Source: Treponema sp. CETP13 (GTDB lineage Bacteria; Spirochaetota; Spirochaetia; Treponematales; Treponemataceae). Taken from it: 64,000 nucleotides of DNA. The notes beneath the pieces were generated by a model. The model did no database searches, was not told where the DNA came from, and saw only the letters and a program-made list of their open reading frames with translations. Both the position numbers and the translations under genes were made by a program. The DNA is taken from NCBI GenBank assembly GCA_001885315.1, contig MLPZ01000004.1, forward strand, positions 1 through 64,000, given 5' to 3'. Shown in pieces: positions 43,471 through 52,897 of the stretch. Each line of letters begins with the position of its first letter. Position 1 is the stretch's first letter.

Positions 43471-44883
43471 ATGAAATACTTTTTTGAAACATATGGATGT
43501 CAGATGAATAAAGCTGAAAGTTCATCTTTTGAGCAGCTTTTAATAGAGCGGTCTTGGTCTCAAGCTAAAGACGAATACGAAGCCGATCTAATTATAATAA
43601 ATACCTGTTCTGTACGTGCAACGGCAGAAAATCGCATTCATGGTAGGCTTGGCCGATATACTGCTCTTCGAAAAGAGCGTGGAAATGATTTTACTTTAGT
43701 TGTAACAGGGTGCATGGCCGAACGACTTGGTGATGCATTAAAAAAACAATTCAAAGTTGTAGACTATGTCGTGGGGACTTCAAAACATAGTTCCCTTATA
43801 CAAATAGCCCAAGCAGTAGAAGGTGATAAATCGCTTGATCTAATTAGAACTGATGATCATTATCATTTTGATCCCCTTTCGTATGAAAAAGGCACGTTTA
43901 AAGCGTATATCCCAATAATGCAAGGATGTAACAACTTTTGCCGTTATTGTATAGTGCCTCATGTACGAGGTCGTGAGATTTCTCGTAATCCTCAAGAAGT
44001 TCTTGACGAAATTGATATTTTAAGTGCCAAGGGTGTCAAAGAAATTATGGTGCTTGGGCAAAATGTTAATTCGTATCATTGGGATAAAAAACACAATAAA
44101 TCATGGAGTAGTTATGACAAGGGCGGTGTTGCCTTAGGATCTGTAGAAATGGATAAACAGAGTAATGCTGCTTTAAATGATGATACGATAATTAACTTTC
44201 CTGACTTAATGCGCATGATTGCTATTCATATTAAAGAAATACATTCATCAATTGAATGGGTTCGTTTTATGTCGAGTCACCCAAAAGATATCTCGCACCA
44301 ATTAATAGATGTTATTGCTGAAGAACCTGTTATTTGTCGACATGTTCATTTGCCAGTACAACACGGGTCAACAAAGGTTTTACAAGCAATGAACCGCCGG
44401 TATACGCGAGAAAGTTATCTTGCAATAGTAGCGTATATGAAAGAGAAAATACCCGAAATTACCTTAACTACTGATATTATGATGGGTTTTCCTGGCGAAA
44501 CAGAAGCAGAAGCGGAAGAGGTTTTATCTTTGATGAAAGAAGTCCGTTTTTTAACTTCTTATATGTATTATTTTAATCCTAGGGAAGGGACTCCAGCTGC
44601 TACCTTTGATAACCAGATTCCTATTGAAGAAAAAAAACGTCGCCTTCAAAAAGTTATCGATTTGCAACTACTTATTACGCGCGAAGAAATGAGTAAACGT
44701 GTAGGAAAAATGGTAAAAGTTTTGGTTGATGGGGTGTCAAAGGCAAATAAGTCTGAGTTAGTAGGCCATACAGAACAAGAACAGCAAGTTGTTTTTGAAG
44801 GAGATATTGCAAAGATAGGAAGTTTTGAGCAAATATATATTCAATCATTGCAAGGAAACACCTTTAGGGGTAGAATAATCTAA
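43471..44883 (+). CDS. miaB: tRNA-2-methylthio-N6-isopentenyladenosine synthase MiaB
   Basis: The 470-residue radical SAM methylthiotransferase modifies A37 of tRNAs reading UNN codons. The N-terminal UPF0004 cluster cysteines are in TYGCQMN, NTCSVRA and TGCMAERL. The radical SAM motif is CNNFCRYC, and a TRAM domain ends it. Between the N-terminal half and NFPDLMRMIA there is an insert of about 40 residues (DKKHNKSWSSYDKGGVALGS and onward). The ATG at 43471 has no ribosome site, but TATACT lies 8 nt upstream (43457-43462), so it may be leaderless. Confidence 0.95.
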   Translation: MKYFFETYGCQMNKAESSSFEQLLIERSWSQAKDEYEADLIIINTCSVRATAENRIHGRLGRYTALRKERGNDFTLVVTGCMAERLGDALKKQFKVVDYVVGTSKHSSLIQIAQAVEGDKSLDLIRTDDHYHFDPLSYEKGTFKAYIPIMQGCNNFCRYCIVPHVRGREISRNPQEVLDEIDILSAKGVKEIMVLGQNVNSYHWDKKHNKSWSSYDKGGVALGSVEMDKQSNAALNDDTIINFPDLMRMIAIHIKEIHSSIEWVRFMSSHPKDISHQLIDVIAEEPVICRHVHLPVQHGSTKVLQAMNRRYTRESYLAIVAYMKEKIPEITLTTDIMMGFPGETEAEAEEVLSLMKEVRFLTSYMYYFNPREGTPAATFDNQIPIEEKKRRLQKVIDLQLLITREEMSKRVGKMVKVLVDGVSKANKSELVGHTEQEQQVVFEGDIAKIGSFEQIYIQSLQGNTFRGRII

Positions 44884-44948
44884 GAATGAAAACTACAAAT
44901 AGTACCAAAATAAATGAAAAGACTTCAAATCCCAAAAGGAGAAAACGC

Positions 44949-45389
44949 ATGCCAATAAAAGTGATTCTATACATAATTTTTATGGTTTTTATCGCCATAT
45001 TTTTTGGTATAAATGGGAAAAACTCTTGTGATATAAATCTTTTATTCACAGAATTTACAGGAGTTCCTGTAATTACTACTATTCTTATTTCTTTTGCTGC
45101 AGGGATTTTTGTTATGTTACCCTTTACGTTTGGGCGCAAAAAGAAAAAAAAGGAAGATGTACAAAATATATCAGCTAAAGAGGCTGCAAAAACTACAGCA
45201 AAAACAAATAAAGAAGCAAAAAAAGTTGCAAAATCTGCTAAAAAAACTCATTTTTTTGAGCGAGCAAATAAAAAAGACACAAAACCTACAGATTTAAAAT
45301 CTAAGGTAGTTTCAGAAGATGAATCCCCAACAGTGATAAACTCAAGTTCTTCATCTAAAAATGAGGAAAAAAATGATAAAAACAAATAA
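44949..45389 (+). CDS. LapA-domain (DUF1049-like) membrane protein
   Basis: The 146-residue protein has two transmembrane helices (VILYIIFMVFIAIFFG and TTILISFAAGIFVMLPFTFG) in the LapA pattern, then a long Lys-, Ala- and Ser-rich cytoplasmic tail beginning RKKKKKEDV. I choose ATG 44949 because AAGGAG lies 7 nt upstream. The frame from 44886 starts 2 nt after miaB's stop region without an obvious site. The E. coli relative LapB/LapA pair controls LPS synthesis. A TPR protein overlaps its end here too, echoing that pairing. Confidence 0.7.
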   Translation: MPIKVILYIIFMVFIAIFFGINGKNSCDINLLFTEFTGVPVITTILISFAAGIFVMLPFTFGRKKKKKEDVQNISAKEAAKTTAKTNKEAKKVAKSAKKTHFFERANKKDTKPTDLKSKVVSEDESPTVINSSSSSKNEEKNDKNK

Positions 45390-46092
45390 AGTTTTTATAC
45401 AGTTTTTCCTGTGTTTATTTTTTTTGTATTTATCAACAGCATTATATTCTCAATCGATGACAGCTAGTGCTGTTGTTGCACAGACAGAAGTATCAAAAAA
45501 TGCATTACGAGATGGAAATGTACAAAAAGCAATTGAAACACTTGAGCAAAGTGTATTAACAGCTAAAGAGGATGCAGAAAAAAAAGATTTGTATGCTGTT
45601 TTGGCGTCCTTACAAGAACAAATTGGTATGTTCCCAGAAGCCCAGGTTTCTTTTAATGCTGCAGCTGCTTTAGCGCAAAAGGGTACAGAGGAAAGACAAT
45701 ATCGTATGTTAGATGCTGTTCGTTGTGCTTTATCTTGTGGAGATATAAGTTCTGCAGATTTTTTTCTAAGCACACAATTAGATAAACCTTTAACGGACGA
45801 AATTTCTGCAAAGAAAAAACTTTACGCGCTATGGAGTTGGCTTGTAAAATCGGAAAATAAAAAAGATATTTCTTCTATTGTTGCAGTTTTAAAAACATAT
45901 GCTACTTTGGATGAAATGAACTCTGTAAAACCGGTTATAATGCTTTCTTTATATGAAATAACAAATGAGGTAGAGTGGAAGAACTCTCTTGTTACATCCT
46001 ATCCAGATTCACCAGAGGCAGCCATTGTATCTGGTTCTGCTAAGTTATTCCCTTCGCCATTTTGGTATTTTTCACTTTCAAAAGCAGAATAA
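45373..46092 (+). CDS. Exported tetratricopeptide-repeat protein
   Basis: The protein of about 239 residues has a signal peptide (FLCLFFLYLSTALYSQS) and helical repeats of TPR type (LRDGNVQKAIETLEQSVLTA, LYAVLASLQEQIGMFPEAQV, FNAAAALAQKG). GAGGA lies before ATG 45373, which is inside the LapA-like gene (overlap 17 nt), so they are coupled. Probably a periplasmic scaffold. Partner unknown. Confidence 0.72.
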   Translation: MIKTNKVFIQFFLCLFFLYLSTALYSQSMTASAVVAQTEVSKNALRDGNVQKAIETLEQSVLTAKEDAEKKDLYAVLASLQEQIGMFPEAQVSFNAAAALAQKGTEERQYRMLDAVRCALSCGDISSADFFLSTQLDKPLTDEISAKKKLYALWSWLVKSENKKDISSIVAVLKTYATLDEMNSVKPVIMLSLYEITNEVEWKNSLVTSYPDSPEAAIVSGSAKLFPSPFWYFSLSKAE

Positions 46093-46098
46093 ATTTAT

Positions 46099-47652
46099 TT
46101 ATTCTTTTGTGCTCTTTGTATTTTGAATAGTTTGGGAGAGCACCAAAGGTTTTGAATTTATTTCTTCTATTATGTCTGTCTTGACTTTCACTGGGATGAG
46201 GTTTATTTGAATCGATGTTGCATTCTCTCCAACTTTAGATAACGTCGTAACTTTATAAATCCCTGTAAAATTACTGTCAGGGATAGAACTCCGTAATTCC
46301 AAAAACTCGTTCCCGTTAACGGTCAATCTACTTACTCCTCCCGTTTCTATAGAAGAGTTTGCAGTTGTATCCTCGTCTGTTATAGGGGTCGCTGTATATT
46401 TTGTTTGTGTAAAATCTATTTTATAGTTTGTATCCGAAATCCAGTTTGTGTTATTTGTAATTAATAGAGTGTCTATAGCTTCGTTTTTGGTATTGATTTT
46501 ACTATTATTTGTTTTTTCAATTGTTCGAGTAACAACTTTTTTATAATTACCATCCCAAAGAGGATTTGCTCCGATAGTCATTCCTAAGTTATCAGCAATT
46601 TTTACATTTATTTCATTAGTTGAAACAAGTGAAATATCAAATCGTCTTATTAAGTTTGGTATTTCGCTATTGCTTAATAAAAGCATGATCCCGTTACGTC
46701 GTAGTTTACTTTCATTCCAGTTGTAAATCTCTTGAGTTCCCTGTGAAGCAAAATTAATCATTAATCCTGGATAATCGAAAGATATATAGCGTAATTCAGA
46801 TTCGGAAGAGGAAGATTTTTTCCAAAGGCCATTTAAAAAGTTTGCAAAAGTCGAAACTGTCCCATCCTGAATTTTACGTAATTCTTGAGCAGTAATACTT
46901 TTGGCGGTAATTTTAGTAATTTTAGATTGTTCATATAGGTACTTATTTTTATTCCAAACATATTCTATTTGTAGTTGATCTAAAGAACCTTCAGGAGCTG
47001 TATCATCTGACTTATAAACCCAGATAGGAAAACTTGCTCCATCGGTTTGTCCTAAATCATATGATGAATTTTGAGATAATTGTTGAACGAATATAGATCC
47101 ATCTGCTACTAAATCAAGAACGCAATCTAATTCAAGCGAATCTGATGTACGTGAAGGCATATATACTTTTAAAACAGCATTGTTTTCACTGTCAAATCCG
47201 CTTAAAATAAGTGTGTTTGTGTGGGTGGCTGTAATGTCTTGTACATAAAATGAAAAAGATTGTACTTGATCAATGTTTGTTTGTAAAATAATACTTCTGT
47301 CAAAAGAAGCGTAAACCTGATTATATAATCCTAATATAACTTTTATAAATTGAGAGTTAGTATCTTTTACAGATATTATTTGGTCTTCATAGCCATCTTT
47401 ATCAAAATCAATTGAATATGTTGCTAGTAAAGTTTCATTTTCTTCTAACGGAATAAGAGAAGAAAAGTCTATGTTTTCTTCAGGAACTTCTTGTTCTTCT
47501 TCTTGAACAGTCTCGGATCCAGGTGTTATAGGAATCACTGTTTTTGCTGCTGTAATTGTTTCTTTTGTTTGCGGATGAATATGAAAAAATATTGCAAAAA
47601 AAAGAATAAAAAGAGCAATCAATATAAATAAAACGATAGGTAATTTTTTCAT
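46099..47652 (-). CDS. Anchored surface protein, possibly pallilysin-related
   Basis: The 517-residue protein has one N-terminal helix (PIVLFILIALFILFFAIFFH) acting as signal anchor, an acidic linker, then an FG-GAP-like opening unit TYSIDFDKDGYEDQIISV with a calcium-type DxDxDG loop. Strand-rich domains follow to the end. The arrangement recalls the long treponemal proteins annotated as pallilysin-related adhesins, but I see no HExxH motif, so protease activity is not supported. Its promoter shares the -35 region with divergent alaS. Family assignment is tentative. Confidence 0.5.
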   Translation of the reverse strand: MKKLPIVLFILIALFILFFAIFFHIHPQTKETITAAKTVIPITPGSETVQEEEQEVPEENIDFSSLIPLEENETLLATYSIDFDKDGYEDQIISVKDTNSQFIKVILGLYNQVYASFDRSIILQTNIDQVQSFSFYVQDITATHTNTLILSGFDSENNAVLKVYMPSRTSDSLELDCVLDLVADGSIFVQQLSQNSSYDLGQTDGASFPIWVYKSDDTAPEGSLDQLQIEYVWNKNKYLYEQSKITKITAKSITAQELRKIQDGTVSTFANFLNGLWKKSSSSESELRYISFDYPGLMINFASQGTQEIYNWNESKLRRNGIMLLLSNSEIPNLIRRFDISLVSTNEINVKIADNLGMTIGANPLWDGNYKKVVTRTIEKTNNSKINTKNEAIDTLLITNNTNWISDTNYKIDFTQTKYTATPITDEDTTANSSIETGGVSRLTVNGNEFLELRSSIPDSNFTGIYKVTTLSKVGENATSIQINLIPVKVKTDIIEEINSKPLVLSQTIQNTKSTKE

Positions 47653-47661
47653 AGATTTTAT

Positions 47662-47712
47662 ACTATAGCTTTTTTTAGTCTACTTGACAATAATGCTTGT
47701 GAATTTTATCAT
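47662..47712. promoter_or_regulatory. Overlapping divergent promoters of alaS and the pallilysin-like gene
   Basis: Plus strand: TTGACA (47684-47689), 17 nt, TATCAT (47707-47712). Minus strand: TTGTCA (47690-47685), 17 nt, TATAGT (47667-47662). The two -35 boxes are the opposite strands of the same bases, so only one RNA polymerase can bind at a time. Both -10 boxes lie 8-9 nt before their ATGs. Confidence 0.8.
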
Positions 47713-47720
47713 ATCAAACT

Positions 47721-49514
47721 ATGACAGCAAATGAATTACGTTCAAAATATATTGAATTTTTTAAAAGCAAAAATCACGTACAGATTTCTGGTAAATCAGT
47801 AATTCCTGAAAATGATCCTACTGTTTTATTTACGACAGCTGGAATGCACCCTTTAGTTCCATATCTTTCAGGTGAAAATCATCCTGCTGGAACTCGCTTA
47901 ACTGATTATCAAAAATGTATACGTACGGGCGATATTGATCAAGTTGGAGATCCATCTCACTTAACCTTTTTTGAAATGTTAGGAAACTGGTCTTTGGGAG
48001 ACTACTTTAAAAATGAATCTATTTCTTGGAGTTACGAGTTTTTAACTGATAAAAAATGGCTTGGCATTTCTCCAGACAAATTATCTGTAACTGTTTTTGC
48101 CGGTGACGAGGACGCTTCTCGTGACGAAGATTCTGCCTCAGTATGGGAAAAAGTAGGAATTCCACGTGAACGCATTCATTTTCTTCCAAAAAGTGATAAC
48201 TGGTGGGGTCCAGCTGGCGAAACTGGTCCTTGTGGTCCTGATACAGAAATTTTTTATGATACAGGTATTGAGCCATGTGGTGATAATTGTGCTCCTGGCT
48301 GTGGTTGTGGTAAATATGTTGAAATTTGGAACAATGTTTTTATGCAGTTTAATAAGAAAAAGGATGGTACCTTTGAGCCTTTAAAACGTAAGTGTGTAGA
48401 TACAGGTATGGGTATTGAACGAACAACTGCAATGCTACAAGGTAAAAAATCAGTCTACCAAACAGAAATATTTCAACCTCTTATTCATGTAATAGAAAAA
48501 CTTGCAGAAAAAAAATATGGCGAAAACGAAATTGATGACACGAGTATTCGTATTATTTGTGATCATGTTAGGTCTGCAACAATGATAATTGGTGATCCTA
48601 AAGGTGTCTTGCCTTCTAATTTAGGAGCCGGATATGTACTACGTCGACTAATTAGACGAAGCATTCGTCATGGTAAAAAACTTGGCATAGAAGGTAATTT
48701 TCTTGGAAAACCTGCTGAATGGGTTATAGACTATTTTAAAGATGTTTATCCAGAACTTACTGAAAAAAAAGAATTTATTTTGAAAGAACTCTTGAATGAA
48801 GAAGATAAATTTCTAAAAACCTTGCAACATGGTGAAAAAGAGTTTCAAAAACTGTTACCTAACTTACAGAAAAATCCTAAAAAAATAATTCCAGGGCGTG
48901 TTGCTTTCCGATTATTTGATACCTATGGATTTCCTGTTGAACTTACAGAGGAATTGGCTGCTGAAAATTCTATGACTGTAGATGTAGAAGGGTTCCAAGA
49001 AGCATTTAAAAAGCATCAGGAGCTTTCAAGAAGCCAGAGTGCTGGCGTTTTTAAAGGTGGACTTGCAGATCATTCAGAAATTACTACAAAATATCATACA
49101 GCTACACATTTGTTACACCAAGCTTTAGTAAATGTTCTTGGTGATCATGTTCAACAAAAAGGTTCCAATATTACAGCTGAAAGAATGCGCTTTGACTTTA
49201 GTCATAGTGAAAAACTTACACAGGAACAGATACAGCAGGTTGAAAGTATTGTAAACGAGCAGATTAAAAAAGACTTACCTGTTAAAATGGAAGTGATGAG
49301 TCTAACTGAAGCAAAGGCACAAGGGGCTAGAGCTTTATTTGGTGAAAAATATGAAGACAAAGTAAAAGTTTTTTCTATAGGCGATTTTAGTAAAGAGGTT
49401 TGTGGTGGTCCTCATGTAGAACATACGGGGTTAATTGGCCATTTTCATATAAAAAAAGAACAAAGTTCTTCAGCTGGAGTTCGCCGTATTAAAGCGGTAA
49501 TAACGGATGAATAA
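47721..49514 (+). CDS. alaS: Alanyl-tRNA synthetase, short form
   Basis: The 597-residue protein has the class II core (FFKSKNHVQI, TTAGMHPLVPYLSGENHPAG cut at TTAGMHPLVPYL, FFEMLGNWSLGDYFK, GMGIERT) and the editing domain zinc motif HTATHLLHQAL-type (YHTATHLLHQAL) and CGGPHVEHTG. It stops right after the SAD editing domain. The C-terminal DHHA1 (C-Ala) domain of usual 870-residue AlaRS is absent. Borrelia and Treponema have the same short form, so this is lineage-typical and not a truncation. No ribosome site. Predicted leaderless. Confidence 0.96.
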   Translation: MTANELRSKYIEFFKSKNHVQISGKSVIPENDPTVLFTTAGMHPLVPYLSGENHPAGTRLTDYQKCIRTGDIDQVGDPSHLTFFEMLGNWSLGDYFKNESISWSYEFLTDKKWLGISPDKLSVTVFAGDEDASRDEDSASVWEKVGIPRERIHFLPKSDNWWGPAGETGPCGPDTEIFYDTGIEPCGDNCAPGCGCGKYVEIWNNVFMQFNKKKDGTFEPLKRKCVDTGMGIERTTAMLQGKKSVYQTEIFQPLIHVIEKLAEKKYGENEIDDTSIRIICDHVRSATMIIGDPKGVLPSNLGAGYVLRRLIRRSIRHGKKLGIEGNFLGKPAEWVIDYFKDVYPELTEKKEFILKELLNEEDKFLKTLQHGEKEFQKLLPNLQKNPKKIIPGRVAFRLFDTYGFPVELTEELAAENSMTVDVEGFQEAFKKHQELSRSQSAGVFKGGLADHSEITTKYHTATHLLHQALVNVLGDHVQQKGSNITAERMRFDFSHSEKLTQEQIQQVESIVNEQIKKDLPVKMEVMSLTEAKAQGARALFGEKYEDKVKVFSIGDFSKEVCGGPHVEHTGLIGHFHIKKEQSSSAGVRRIKAVITDE

Positions 49515-49588
49515 TATAAAAGATAGTTGTAACAAAAACAAAAGTTATTTGTTTAGATTATAAAATTAACATAGTAAGGATTAATTGT

Positions 49589-50674
49589 ATGAAACGAAGA
49601 TTTTCTCTATTACTTATTTTTGGAATGACAATGGCAGTTGCTTTTGCTCAGTCCGATTTGCAACCTTTAGCTGTTGTTTCTCTTTATAAGACTGAGTCTA
49701 TTAATTTGAAGCAGTTAAAAAAACGTGTAGATACCTATCAAGCACAAGCAGGAGTGGCTTCGTTTACAGTAGCAGATAAGAAACAAATTTTATCTGCAAT
49801 GATAGATGAAAAAATAGTTGTTCAAGCTGCCAAACGAGATAACGTAATAGTTACAGATGAGCAAGCAGATAAAGCTTTTATTCAGGCAATTTCCCAGCAA
49901 GTAGGTCAAACTGTTACTGAAAAACAGTTTACGGATCTTATTAAACAAAAAACTGGAAAATCACTAGATGCTTTCTTCCTAGAACAAGTTGGAATGGATG
50001 TTGAACATTATAAAGATTATTTACAAAATCAACTTATAGCTCAAAAATATGTTTTTAGTCTAAAACAAGATGAGATAAAAAAGAATTCAACACCTACAGA
50101 TAAAGAAATTCGATCATATTATGATATGAAAAAAACATCGTTCTCTCAAAATGATATTGTAAAAATCTTTTTGGTAATTCTCCCTAAAGGAGACAATGTA
50201 GATGCTGCAAGAAAAGAGATTAATAAATTATACGAAGATTTTGATAATAAAAAGGTTTCGATGGATGAATTAGCTCTAAATTCACAAAAAGGCGACGTAG
50301 ATTATCAAGCCGGTGATATGTATGTGAATAAAGGAGCAACTGCAGCAAAACAATTAGGTATGAATGAAGAGGCATTGCTTTCGTTATTCGGTAATGATAT
50401 TGGGTATGTTTCTCAAGTTCAAGAAACTCAAAACAATTTTAATTTCTATACCGTTGTCGAAAAATATCCTGCAAAAATTCTTGGTTTAAGCGATGTTGTA
50501 CGACCTGATCAAACAGTTACTGTTTATGAATATATAAGAAATATTTTAACACAACAAAAAGAACAAGCAGCTTTCCAAAAAGCACTCGAAAGTGTTGTTA
50601 CTGAGCTACGGACTCCAAAAAGTTATAAGATGCTTAAGTCTGATGCGGAGCTTGATGCTCTCCTAAAATGGTAA
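49589..50674 (+). CDS. SurA-like periplasmic chaperone/peptidyl-prolyl isomerase
   Basis: The 361-residue protein has a signal peptide (TMAVAFAQSD), a SurA N-terminal helical domain (about 40-175, with KKQILSAMIDEKIVVQAAKR cut at ILSAMIDEKIVVQAA) and a parvulin-type region (KNSTPTDKEIRSYYDMKK, FSQNDIVKIFLVILPKG) that looks degenerate. It probably escorts unfolded outer-membrane proteins. AAGGA precedes the ATG. nusB follows after 9 nt. Confidence 0.83.
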   Translation: MKRRFSLLLIFGMTMAVAFAQSDLQPLAVVSLYKTESINLKQLKKRVDTYQAQAGVASFTVADKKQILSAMIDEKIVVQAAKRDNVIVTDEQADKAFIQAISQQVGQTVTEKQFTDLIKQKTGKSLDAFFLEQVGMDVEHYKDYLQNQLIAQKYVFSLKQDEIKKNSTPTDKEIRSYYDMKKTSFSQNDIVKIFLVILPKGDNVDAARKEINKLYEDFDNKKVSMDELALNSQKGDVDYQAGDMYVNKGATAAKQLGMNEEALLSLFGNDIGYVSQVQETQNNFNFYTVVEKYPAKILGLSDVVRPDQTVTVYEYIRNILTQQKEQAAFQKALESVVTELRTPKSYKMLKSDAELDALLKW

Positions 50675-50683
50675 GGTTGTTTT

Positions 50684-51112
50684 GTGACTAGACGCAATTG
50701 CCGTATTATTGCTTTCCAAGCGATGTATTCGCAGGAAGTAGGGAAACTTGATGTAAATACAATTATGAATTTCGAATGGCTTGATGAGAGTCAAAGAAAT
50801 AGTCTTGATGATGAATCACGTATCTTTATTCGCTTATTATTAAATGGAACGATTGAAAAATGTGATGAAATAGATGCTATGATTTCGAAGCATTTAACTA
50901 ACTGGAACATAGAAAGGTTAAACAAGGTTGATCTTGCTCTCCTTCGTATTTCGGTGTATCCATTGCTTTACCAAAAAGACATAGCGCCTTCTATAATTAT
51001 AGATGAGGCTGTCGATATTTCAAAAAAATTTGGATCTGATGATTCTTATAAATTTGTAAATGGTGTTTTGGACAACATCCGCAAAGATATAGCTCAAAAT
51101 TCTGAGATGTAG
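50684..51112 (+). CDS. nusB: Transcription antitermination factor NusB
   Basis: The 142-residue all-helical protein has RRNCRIIAFQAMYSQE at the N-terminus, LNKVDLALLRISVYPLLY and IIIDEAVDISKKFGSDDSYKFVNGVLD (cut at DEAVDISKKFGSDDSYKFVN). It binds boxA RNA in rRNA antitermination. GTG start with AAGG upstream. A terminator follows at 51140. Confidence 0.95.
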   Translation: MTRRNCRIIAFQAMYSQEVGKLDVNTIMNFEWLDESQRNSLDDESRIFIRLLLNGTIEKCDEIDAMISKHLTNWNIERLNKVDLALLRISVYPLLYQKDIAPSIIIDEAVDISKKFGSDDSYKFVNGVLDNIRKDIAQNSEM

Positions 51113-51117
51113 GAATT

Positions 51118-52890
51118 ATGCATAGCAATGGTAGTGAAGCACAGAAATTTCATTTTATGAAATTCTCTGTGTTTTTTTTGTTATTATCAGTAGTTTTTTT
51201 TCTTTTTACAGGGTGTTTTAAAAAAACAGATTCTTCTCTACTCGAAAAATTTGATCAAATAGATATTCAAATTGCGGCTAAACAGTATAATGACGCTTTT
51301 TCTTTACTTAAAAAAACAGAAAAAAAAGTAAGTGATGCTGATAATTATGTGGGTATAATTAAGAGAGCTTTGCAACTCTCGAAAGATGATTGGGCAGAAA
51401 AAGAATTAATAAAAGCTATTAAGCTATATCCAAAAAACTTAGAGTTGCGGGCTATATATACTCATATGTTGTTACGCACAAATCGTAATGAAGAAGCTTT
51501 AGAAATAGGTAGAAAATTACAAAATACCGATTATGGCTCATTGTATTCAGAGGCTATAATACTGCAACAAAAGCAACAAAATACAGAATTCTGGATGCAA
51601 GATAGATTTATTCCTATCTATCAAGATTTATATAAAACTATGGGCAATGAAAAGTTTCTTATAAATAATGCAGTTATAAATTTACTTCGCGGGGACTATA
51701 AAACTGCTTTTACTTTTCACCCTAATACTATATCTGTGTACGATAATGTTTTTTTCTGGGCATTGGTAAGTTATGATTCTCAAAATTGGTCTATGGCAAT
51801 TAAGGATGCTTCTCTTAAACTTGATAGTTTGCAAGCGCTTCTTATTTTAGCTGACTCTTATGTTCAAAATGGCGAGTTAGAGAAGGGCTTTTTAATATGG
51901 AATAAGCTTATAAATGAATATCCAAAGGAATCGGTTCCTGCATATATAAATGCTGCAAAACTGTCTCAAGTAAATAATAATTTAAAAGATTGTTATGATT
52001 ATTTACGTTTAGCTTTAAAAGAATTTCCAGAATCGGTTCCTGTATTAACGTCTTTTGGTGATTATTCTATTTTGTCTTCACAACCTTATGAAGAAAATGC
52101 TATGGATAAAACATTGCGTTTGCAAGGAGTAAAAACTCTTGCTATGGAAGATAGAGATTCAATTCCAGTTGTAAAGCCTCTGGATGTTGTTGACAGAATG
52201 TCAGATGTTTTAAAAGTGATAAATGATGATGATCTACGCCTCTCATATACAAAGCTATTATGGGCTGCAAAATCTGCAACGGGTAAAAAACGTTGTGCTG
52301 ATATGTGGCTTTTGTTAGAAAAAAATCGTGAAAACCTTAATGGTATGTATAGCGAAAATTTGTGTAAATATGCAATGTGGATTTTTTTGCATAATCAACA
52401 ATACAGTGATGCTCAGCAGTTATTAGAAGAATTGAAAACTAAAAACTACAAATCTATTTCTGTAGGAAATGAAATGGAAGCTTGGTTGGCATGTATGTTA
52501 GGTGATTATGATAAAGCAATTTCTTTGTATGAATCTCTTCCTGGGTTAAAACCGATAAAAGAATACTCTGCGTATAATTCTAAAAATAGCACTGAAAACA
52601 TGCGCAATAAAAATAATTTATTAGAAGGTATTCCTTCTTATCCTGCTTTATTTAATCTTGGGGCTTTATATGTTGCAAGTGGTCAGAAAATAAAAGCTAA
52701 GGCTCTTTATGAAAAGGCCTTATCTTTAGTTTCCAATGATTTTTATTGTGCTGAATTATATTATCGAATTGCAAGAATACAATTAGCACAAGGTAATAAT
52801 TCTGAAGCTATCTATAATTTACAATATTGCTTAAAAAAGAACCCGGAGTTTAACCGGGCTCGATTGCTTTTGAAAAAACTTTCTCAGTAA
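51118..52890 (+). CDS. TPR lipoprotein with its start inside a terminator hairpin
   Basis: The protein of 577-590 residues has a lipoprotein signal (MKFSVFFLLLSVVFFLF-TGC) and TPR-like repeats throughout, with good ones at the C-terminus (FNLGALYVASGQKIKAKALY, YYRIARIQLAQGNNSEAIYN). Two starts are possible: ATG 51118 with AGGA upstream, adding 13 residues, or ATG 51157, which gives a perfect lipoprotein signal but lies in the descending arm of the hairpin at 51140-51171. The T tract encodes part of the signal. It is probably an outer-membrane or periplasmic scaffold. Function unknown. Confidence 0.75.
   Translation: MHSNGSEAQKFHFMKFSVFFLLLSVVFFLFTGCFKKTDSSLLEKFDQIDIQIAAKQYNDAFSLLKKTEKKVSDADNYVGIIKRALQLSKDDWAEKELIKAIKLYPKNLELRAIYTHMLLRTNRNEEALEIGRKLQNTDYGSLYSEAIILQQKQQNTEFWMQDRFIPIYQDLYKTMGNEKFLINNAVINLLRGDYKTAFTFHPNTISVYDNVFFWALVSYDSQNWSMAIKDASLKLDSLQALLILADSYVQNGELEKGFLIWNKLINEYPKESVPAYINAAKLSQVNNNLKDCYDYLRLALKEFPESVPVLTSFGDYSILSSQPYEENAMDKTLRLQGVKTLAMEDRDSIPVVKPLDVVDRMSDVLKVINDDDLRLSYTKLLWAAKSATGKKRCADMWLLLEKNRENLNGMYSENLCKYAMWIFLHNQQYSDAQQLLEELKTKNYKSISVGNEMEAWLACMLGDYDKAISLYESLPGLKPIKEYSAYNSKNSTENMRNKNNLLEGIPSYPALFNLGALYVASGQKIKAKALYEKALSLVSNDFYCAELYYRIARIQLAQGNNSEAIYNLQYCLKKNPEFNRARLLLKKLSQ
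51140..51179 (+). terminator. Terminator/attenuator inside the start of the TPR lipoprotein gene
   Basis: Arms CACAGA-ATTTCAT (51140-51153) and ATGAAAT-TCTGTG (51157-51171), with one small internal loop, are followed by T8 (51172-51179). It serves as terminator for nusB. Its position in the next coding region suggests that translation from 51118 could open it. Confidence 0.8.
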
Positions 52891-52897
52891 GATTATG

